NCBI GenBank assembly: GCA_965249175.1
Contig: OZ252227.1
Coordinates: 4,464,001-4,528,000 of the forward strand
Direction: 5' to 3'
DNA length: 64,000 bases
Origin: CAZYFH01 sp965249175
GTDB taxonomy: Bacteria > Acidobacteriota > Vicinamibacteria > Vicinamibacterales > UBA8438
The stretch's first letter is position 1, and each line of letters starts with the position of its first letter. Shown in pieces: positions 60,115 through 64,000 of this stretch. The translations under genes were made by a program, and so were the position numbers. Below the pieces are notes generated by a model. That model was not told the origin of the DNA and ran no database searches. It worked only from the letters and a program-made list of their open reading frames with translations.

Positions 60115-60431
60115 TAAATTTCCAGTTGTGCTCGCAGGCGGTCGATCAGGACAATCCGAGCCAGGAGAACTTCGAGGAGACCAAGACCACGAAGACCGAC
60201 ATCCAGCAAGCGCTGGCCGATGCGTTCGCGTATTGTCGCGGCGTCTACGAGCACATGAGCGACGAGACGGGGGCCGAGACCATCCCGTTTATCGGCGGTC
60301 AGGAGCTGGCGCGTTCGGCGGTGCTGTCTTTCAACTCGATGCACAGCTACGAGCATTATGGGAATCTCGTGACCTACATGCGCCTCAACGGGATCACCCC
60401 TCCGACCACGATGGCGGCCCGCGGCCAGTAG
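60115..60431 (+). pseudogene. DinB-family protein lacking its N-terminal half
   Basis: The visible part reads FQLCSQAVDQDNPSQENFEE, ALADAFAYCRGVYEHMSDET and SVLSFNSMHSYEHYGNLVTY, ending TYMRLNGITPP, a normal DinB-like C-terminus. The first 80 or so residues, with the signal peptide and the first metal-binding His, are missing; upstream the frame reads through the hairpin cluster as an unrelated Arg/Gly-rich sequence from 59985. The remaining HxxxH text keeps its later His. Truncation by recombination or insertion of the hairpin cluster is likely. Confidence 0.7.
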
Positions 60432-61049
60432 CACGGCCCGCTTCATGGCGTTTTCAAGAACTGACGCCTACTGGCTCGAGTCCCAGCAGAGTCCGAAGCC
60501 GTCTCCCTCGGGTTGAGCACGCCTTCGAGGAGTGCAACGTCTCGACGTCGGCTTCCGTGCGCCATTGGCGCGCCATCGGCCGCCAGTGGCGAAGGCCTTC
60601 TCCGTCCGCCGCCGCCATCCCCCCCAGTACACGCAGGTCCTGTGGGACCTCAATCTGGTGTCATTTGCGCTGGCGATCGGCGCCGCCGGATTGACGCTGG
60701 GGGGACTCGGGCTTGCGGTGCTCACGTCAGGCACGAGCATCGGGCTCGGACGACGTGGCGTCGTCGGTGCAGTGTTCCTGCTCGCCGGATCTGTGCAGTC
60801 GCAGGCGGTCCTTCAGGGTTCCCCGGCAGTCCCCCGACGCGACTCTGTGACCGGGCATGGCTACAATGGCGTGACTCTGCGTCGTCTCGGGTAGACCGAC
60901 TATGGCCCTCACGTCGGTGACCGCCTCGGCCATTACGATGTGACCGACCCCGGTGCGGCGGAATGCTCCGAATGCCGGTGGGCATGGGCCGGATGTGTAG
61001 CGGGCGGACGATACCCCATTTGAACGAGAGACCTACTTCGTGAGGATTC
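60432..61049. other. 618-nt region without a convincing gene
   Basis: One open frame (60532-60894, GTG start, 120 aa) encodes two hydrophobic stretches, VLWDLNLVSFALAIGAAGLT and GLGRRGVVGAVFLLAGSV, between Arg-rich ends. It lacks a ribosome-binding site and any family match, so it may be a gene remnant. The rest shows nothing recognisable. Confidence 0.35.
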
Positions 61050-61364
61050 ATGGCGAGTCGGAGTGACAAGGGGATGGCCGACGCCACCACAAAGTTGGGT
61101 AGGGCCATAGCCGAGGCCCTGCGTTCCTGGGCGCAGGAAGTCGGAGCAGACGACCTCGCCAGCGATTTAGTGGACCGTGTTCGTGAGGGATTCGATGTGG
61201 TTCTTGACCGAGCCCACGAAGCGACGGGCAAGGCACACACGAGGGCTACGAGCCGCGCCAAGAAGGCAGCGGTGAAGGCGAGCAAGAGAGTCCGCAGCGC
61301 CGCCAAGAAGAAGACGCCCCGAAAGACGCCGAACAAGAAGAAGACCGTTCGCGAGAAAAAGTGA
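61050..61364 (+). CDS. small protein with histone H1-like lysine-rich tail
   Basis: 104 aa; GTGAGGATTC precedes the ATG. Residues 1-60 are an amphipathic helical region (LGRAIAEALRSWAQEVGADD, LVDRVREGFDVVLDRAHEA). Residues 62-104 are Lys/Arg/Ala/Thr-rich (KKAAVKASKRVRSAAKKK and TPRKTPNKKKTVREKK), like bacterial histone H1-like or AlgP-type tails. It probably binds DNA or polyphosphate; phasin-like proteins are an alternative. It sits in the loose zone just upstream of a decayed kinase. Confidence 0.7.
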   Translation: MASRSDKGMADATTKLGRAIAEALRSWAQEVGADDLASDLVDRVREGFDVVLDRAHEATGKAHTRATSRAKKAAVKASKRVRSAAKKKTPRKTPNKKKTVREKK

Positions 61365-61380
61365 GTCGTTTCAGGCCAAC

Positions 61381-61815
61381 ATGTCTCTCACCCCCGGCAC
61401 CACGCTCGGCTCCTACGCTGTCACCGCCCAGATCGGCGCGGGCGGCATGGGCGAGGTCTACCGCGCCCGTGACACGACGCTCGACCGCGATGTCGCGCTC
61501 AAGGTGCTCCCCGAGGCGTTCACATCCGACCCCGACCGCCTGGCCCGCTTCGAGCGCGAAGCCAAAGTGCTCGCCTCGCCTGAACCATCTCAACATCGGC
61601 CACATCTATGGGTTTGAGGAAGACGAGGCCGAGGGCACGAAGGCGCTGGTCCTCGAACTGGTCGAGGGGCCGACCCTGGCGGATCGCATCGCCGAAGGAC
61701 CGATCCCCGTCGATGAGGCGCTTCCCATCGCGAAGCAAATCGCCGAAGCCCTCGAAGCGGCGCATGAGCAGGGGATCACCACAGGGATCTCAAGCCGGCC
61801 AACGTGATGTACAGC
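61381..61815 (+). pseudogene. Ser/Thr protein kinase fragment with two single-base frameshifts
   Basis: The N-lobe is intact: LGSYAVTAQIGAGGMGEVYR and the ATP Lys in DVALKVLPEAF. Near 61578 one extra C shifts the frame (SPEPSQ instead of SLNHLNIGHIYGFEE). The text continues in another frame with ALVLELVEGPTLADRIAEGP up to EALEAAHEQGI. Near 61782 one T is missing from what would read IIHRDLKPANVM, destroying the catalytic loop. After NVMYS the kinase ends: no DFG or C-lobe follows. It is a PknB-like kinase remnant. Confidence 0.85.
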
Positions 61816-62055
61816 CCGCCACGGTTCCGCTCATCCTTCCAACTCGACCGCTCGCCCGATACCTGCGTGAATCACTCGCACCTGCTCGTATATGCCTGTG
61901 AACGCCGGCGAGGGAGGCCGGACGAGAACGGCCTGCAGGACGAAATGCGATGGAGAAGCGTAGGCGGTTGTCTGGCGCGAACCGGACGACGTTCAACGCA
62001 ACGTACGCCGGTCAGCGCTTGATTCGGGTTGCGCACTGGACAGAGGAGGATCGAG

Positions 62056-62574
62056 ATGCCAGGCACGTCCATCGGCTGGGTCCACTTCGTGCTGGCCATC
62101 GCCGCGATCGGAGCGGGAGCGGCCGTGGCCCTCGCCCGGAAGGGAACCTCCCGTCATCGGCAGTTGGGGCGGACGTACGGGTTCCTCCTGATCGGCGTCA
62201 ACGTCACGGCGTTCATGATCTATGGGCTGTTCGGGCGGTTTGGCCCGTTCCATATCTCTGCGGTCATCAGTCTGATCACGGTCCTCGCTGGCTGGATCCC
62301 TGCGCGTCGGCGATCGCCACACGCATGGGTCGTTTACCACGCGTACTTCATGAGTTGGTCGTACGTGGGGCTGCTCGCCGCCGCGGCGGCGGAAACGCTG
62401 AGTCGGATTCCGGACAGCCCGTTTTGGGGCATGGTGATCGCCGCATCGTTGGGGATCGTGGCGCTCGGTGGCATCATCGTCCACCGCCGCCTTCCGGCGA
62501 TCCTGGCGCCATTCGGCCGCGCGCGGGTCCGCCGCGCACACGCTGCCCCGGCGAATCTCTCACGCGTCGATTAG
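62056..62574 (+). CDS. DUF2306-like membrane protein
   Basis: 172 aa from the ATG at 62056, with GAGGATCGAG just upstream (an ATG at 62029 is weaker). Four to five membrane segments: GWVHFVLAIAAIGAGAAVAL, FLLIGVNVTAFMIYGLFG, ISAVISLITVLAGWIP, YVGLLAAAAAETL, and VIAASLGIVALGGIIV. The pattern HRQLGRTYGF and the histidines in FGPFHIS and VVYHAYFMSWSYVG resemble DUF2306 proteins. Function unknown. Confidence 0.75.
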   Translation: MPGTSIGWVHFVLAIAAIGAGAAVALARKGTSRHRQLGRTYGFLLIGVNVTAFMIYGLFGRFGPFHISAVISLITVLAGWIPARRRSPHAWVVYHAYFMSWSYVGLLAAAAAETLSRIPDSPFWGMVIAASLGIVALGGIIVHRRLPAILAPFGRARVRRAHAAPANLSRVD

Positions 62575-62695
62575 CTGGACTCTACCGTCTCGCAACGTTG
62601 ATGCGCGGGGGATGGCTTGGAAGCGGCGGTCGGCGCGGACGGGATTCCAACTATGGCCGTAGCAGCAGTGGGGCTCAGAACGAAGCGGACCAGTC

Positions 62696-63133
62696 TCAGA
62701 AAGCAATCACCATGCGGGAGGTGCTGGTCAGCATCATTGCCCCCAACCCCACGAGGGGAACGATAGGCGCGAACGCGCGATCCACGCGTACCTGGACCAC
62801 CGAGCCCGGATCATTGTCCGGAGTCCACGTCGTGGCGACGACGAGTCCCGTCATCCCGGCAGCCTGGCCCTGCACGTACGCATCGACGTCCGCGGCGCTC
62901 GCGGCACGTCCGCTCTCCGACCCACGGACGATGGCATAGCGAGCCCCTTCGCGGGCGAGATGCGTCACCGTCCCCTGCAGCCACAGGGCTCGACCGAACT
63001 CCGCGATCCCGAACATCAGCACCAGCAGTACGGGCCCGACTAGAGCCAGTTCGACTAACTCACTGCCGCACTCAGTCCACCCGCGCCTCGGTCTTCGTCT
63101 CGCGACCCCGCGGCCGCGCTTGCTTCGCCGCAC
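62696..63133 (-). CDS. TadE-like pilus assembly protein
   Basis: 145 aa. After an Arg-rich leader, GSELVELALVGPVLLVLMFG is the TadE/TadG-type N-terminal membrane helix with the Glu near its start, followed by FGRALWLQGTVTHLAREGAR and YAIVRGSES. Such pseudopilins act in Flp/Tad pilus systems. The leader is longer than usual, so the start may lie further in. It is 3 nt downstream of the TadG-like gene. Confidence 0.85.
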   Translation of the reverse strand: MRRSKRGRGVARRRPRRGWTECGSELVELALVGPVLLVLMFGIAEFGRALWLQGTVTHLAREGARYAIVRGSESGRAASAADVDAYVQGQAAGMTGLVVATTWTPDNDPGSVVQVRVDRAFAPIVPLVGLGAMMLTSTSRMVIAF

Positions 63134-63136
63134 GCC

Positions 63137-64000
63137 TTACTCCACCAGCGCCAGCCGCTTGAGAGGCGAACCGCCCGGGAGACTGGTGTAATCCGCGTTC
63201 AGCTGTAAGGCGGAGTTGCTATCGCCAATGATCCGCCGCGCCACGAGGATCGTGTACGCCGCCGAGATCTGGATGCTGCTCTCGAAGCTGACGATCTGCG
63301 TCGGAAAATAGAGCGCCCCCTCCAACGTGTGCGCCGAGCTGCTCTCCCACCGGTGTATCTGGTCCTCGTGCCCCGCCGACGGATCTTGATAGAAGAGAAT
63401 GCCCGCGTACGACCCCGTCGTCGGCGCAGTGAGGTTGAGCACAGAACTGCTCTGGAAGCTAAGCGGCTCAAACGAAAAGCCCGCGCCTTCAGTCAAGAAG
63501 AAGGTCACCCCGGCACCATTCACCACGGCGTTGCTCTCCGTCGTGAATGGCCCGCCCTGAATTACATACATGCCAGGCTGCAACGTGACGACCGCGTTGT
63601 TCTTGATGGTGAGTTTTCCACAGTAGACGCCCGGCGCGAGCGTCGCGGTCGGCTGGTCCAGCTCCAAGTCGACGAACTGGCAGCCGCCATGGGCGGGTTC
63701 CACCAGATACCCCAGGGGGTCCGGTGCGCGGGGCCAGGCGTCCACCTGGATGCCGTGCGCCGCGTTCAGTGTCGAACTACTACCCTCGACGTAGTCGCCG
63801 GTGAGGGTCGCCGACGCCACCGACACGTTGGCGCTGCTCGTGAGGTGCATGCCCCACGCGTGACTGGAGTTGACCCGCAAGCCGCAGTTGGCGGTCAACT
63901 GCGCGCTGCTGTTGTACCAGAACCCGTCCTGGTCGGTGTCTTCCAAGGCGTAGACGCAGTGCTTGTCATTCGCCCCCGCCCAGGCCACGGCCCGGGACGG
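63137..64000 (-). CDS. TadG-like pilus/surface protein, C-terminal part (runs off the window)
   Basis: 288 codons, open at base 64000, so the N-terminus is missing. The visible region is Ser/Asn-rich and beta-helical in style: LRVNSSHAWGMHLTSSANVS, LAPGVYCGKLTIKNNAVVTL and PGMYVIQGGPFTTESNAVVN. It ends with ALYFPTQIVSFESSIQISAA and SLPGGSPLKRLALVE. Location just upstream of TadE suggests a TadG-like Flp-pilus or adhesin protein; the N-terminal TadG membrane helix cannot be checked here. Confidence 0.75.
   Translation of the reverse strand, partial: PSRAVAWAGANDKHCVYALEDTDQDGFWYNSSAQLTANCGLRVNSSHAWGMHLTSSANVSVASATLTGDYVEGSSSTLNAAHGIQVDAWPRAPDPLGYLVEPAHGGCQFVDLELDQPTATLAPGVYCGKLTIKNNAVVTLQPGMYVIQGGPFTTESNAVVNGAGVTFFLTEGAGFSFEPLSFQSSSVLNLTAPTTGSYAGILFYQDPSAGHEDQIHRWESSSAHTLEGALYFPTQIVSFESSIQISAAYTILVARRIIGDSNSALQLNADYTSLPGGSPLKRLALVE

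Overview
This is a high-GC, tightly packed chromosomal segment from a diderm heterotroph. LPS synthesis (lpxC), outer-membrane assembly (Omp85 and TamB-type proteins), several lipoproteins and the many Gly/Ala/Arg-rich genes fit an Acidobacteriota genome, most likely of the Vicinamibacteria type. That placement is an inference from gene content and style; no rRNA or other decisive marker is present. Almost everything is housekeeping. No phage, insertion sequence, CRISPR array, tRNA or rRNA was seen.

Region by region. 1-5.1 kb (minus): the start of a YprA/MrfA-type helicase, an SDR oxidoreductase, a DUF547 protein and the B12-dependent ribonucleotide reductase nrdJ. Upstream of nrdJ lie two NrdR-like boxes 32 bp apart. 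5.4-6.2 kb (plus): a CPBP membrane protease. 6.2-22.5 kb (minus): a long gene train, in transcription order hslV, hslU, FN3 lipoprotein, FAH-family hydrolase, transaldolase, acyl-CoA carboxylase (carboxyltransferase, biotin carboxylase, biotin carrier), tamB-like, Omp85 and a SurA-like chaperone. 22.6-27 kb (minus): amino-acid permease, a lipoprotein, a secreted protein, and an ECF sigma/anti-sigma pair. 27-34 kb (plus): a decayed sensor kinase next to an intact HTH-receiver regulator, an ABC-F ATPase, then a sensor kinase and sigma54 activator pair behind a sigma54-type promoter. 34-40 kb (minus): xerC, trmFO, topA, dprA. 40-45.4 kb (plus): a TPR protein and lipoprotein behind a second sigma54-type promoter, then rplU-rpmA-obgE-nadD-rsfS and comF. 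45-47 kb (minus): tmk and lysA. 47.3-49.9 kb (plus): ECF sigma, STAS antagonist, a 90-aa unknown and a domain-permuted SPASM/radical-SAM protein fused to an Ig-like module. 50-59 kb (mostly minus): lpxC, uvrA, TIG/NHL protein, HNH nuclease, NlpC/P60 lipoprotein (plus), M48 protease and a DapA-family aldolase. 59-62.6 kb is a looser zone with repeats, a truncated dinB and a frameshifted Ser/Thr kinase. 62.7-64 kb (minus): a TadE-like protein and the C-terminal part of a TadG-like surface protein.

Most notable observations. (1) Two copies, at 49981-50142 and 56461-56633, of a roughly 165-nt nested palindrome share a core but have unrelated outer arms, each self-complementary; both begin exactly at the stop codon of a minus-strand gene. 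(2) Two sites with the complete sigma54 core GGCACG-N4-TTGC lie upstream of correctly oriented genes, one of which encodes a sigma54 activator. (3) The ECF/STAS/90-aa/radical-SAM cluster is the best candidate here for an undescribed system. (4) Decay is confined to two kinases (four and two indels) and dinB, whose truncation coincides with a hairpin cluster. All starts, family calls and promoter calls come from reading the sequence; no database search was run.
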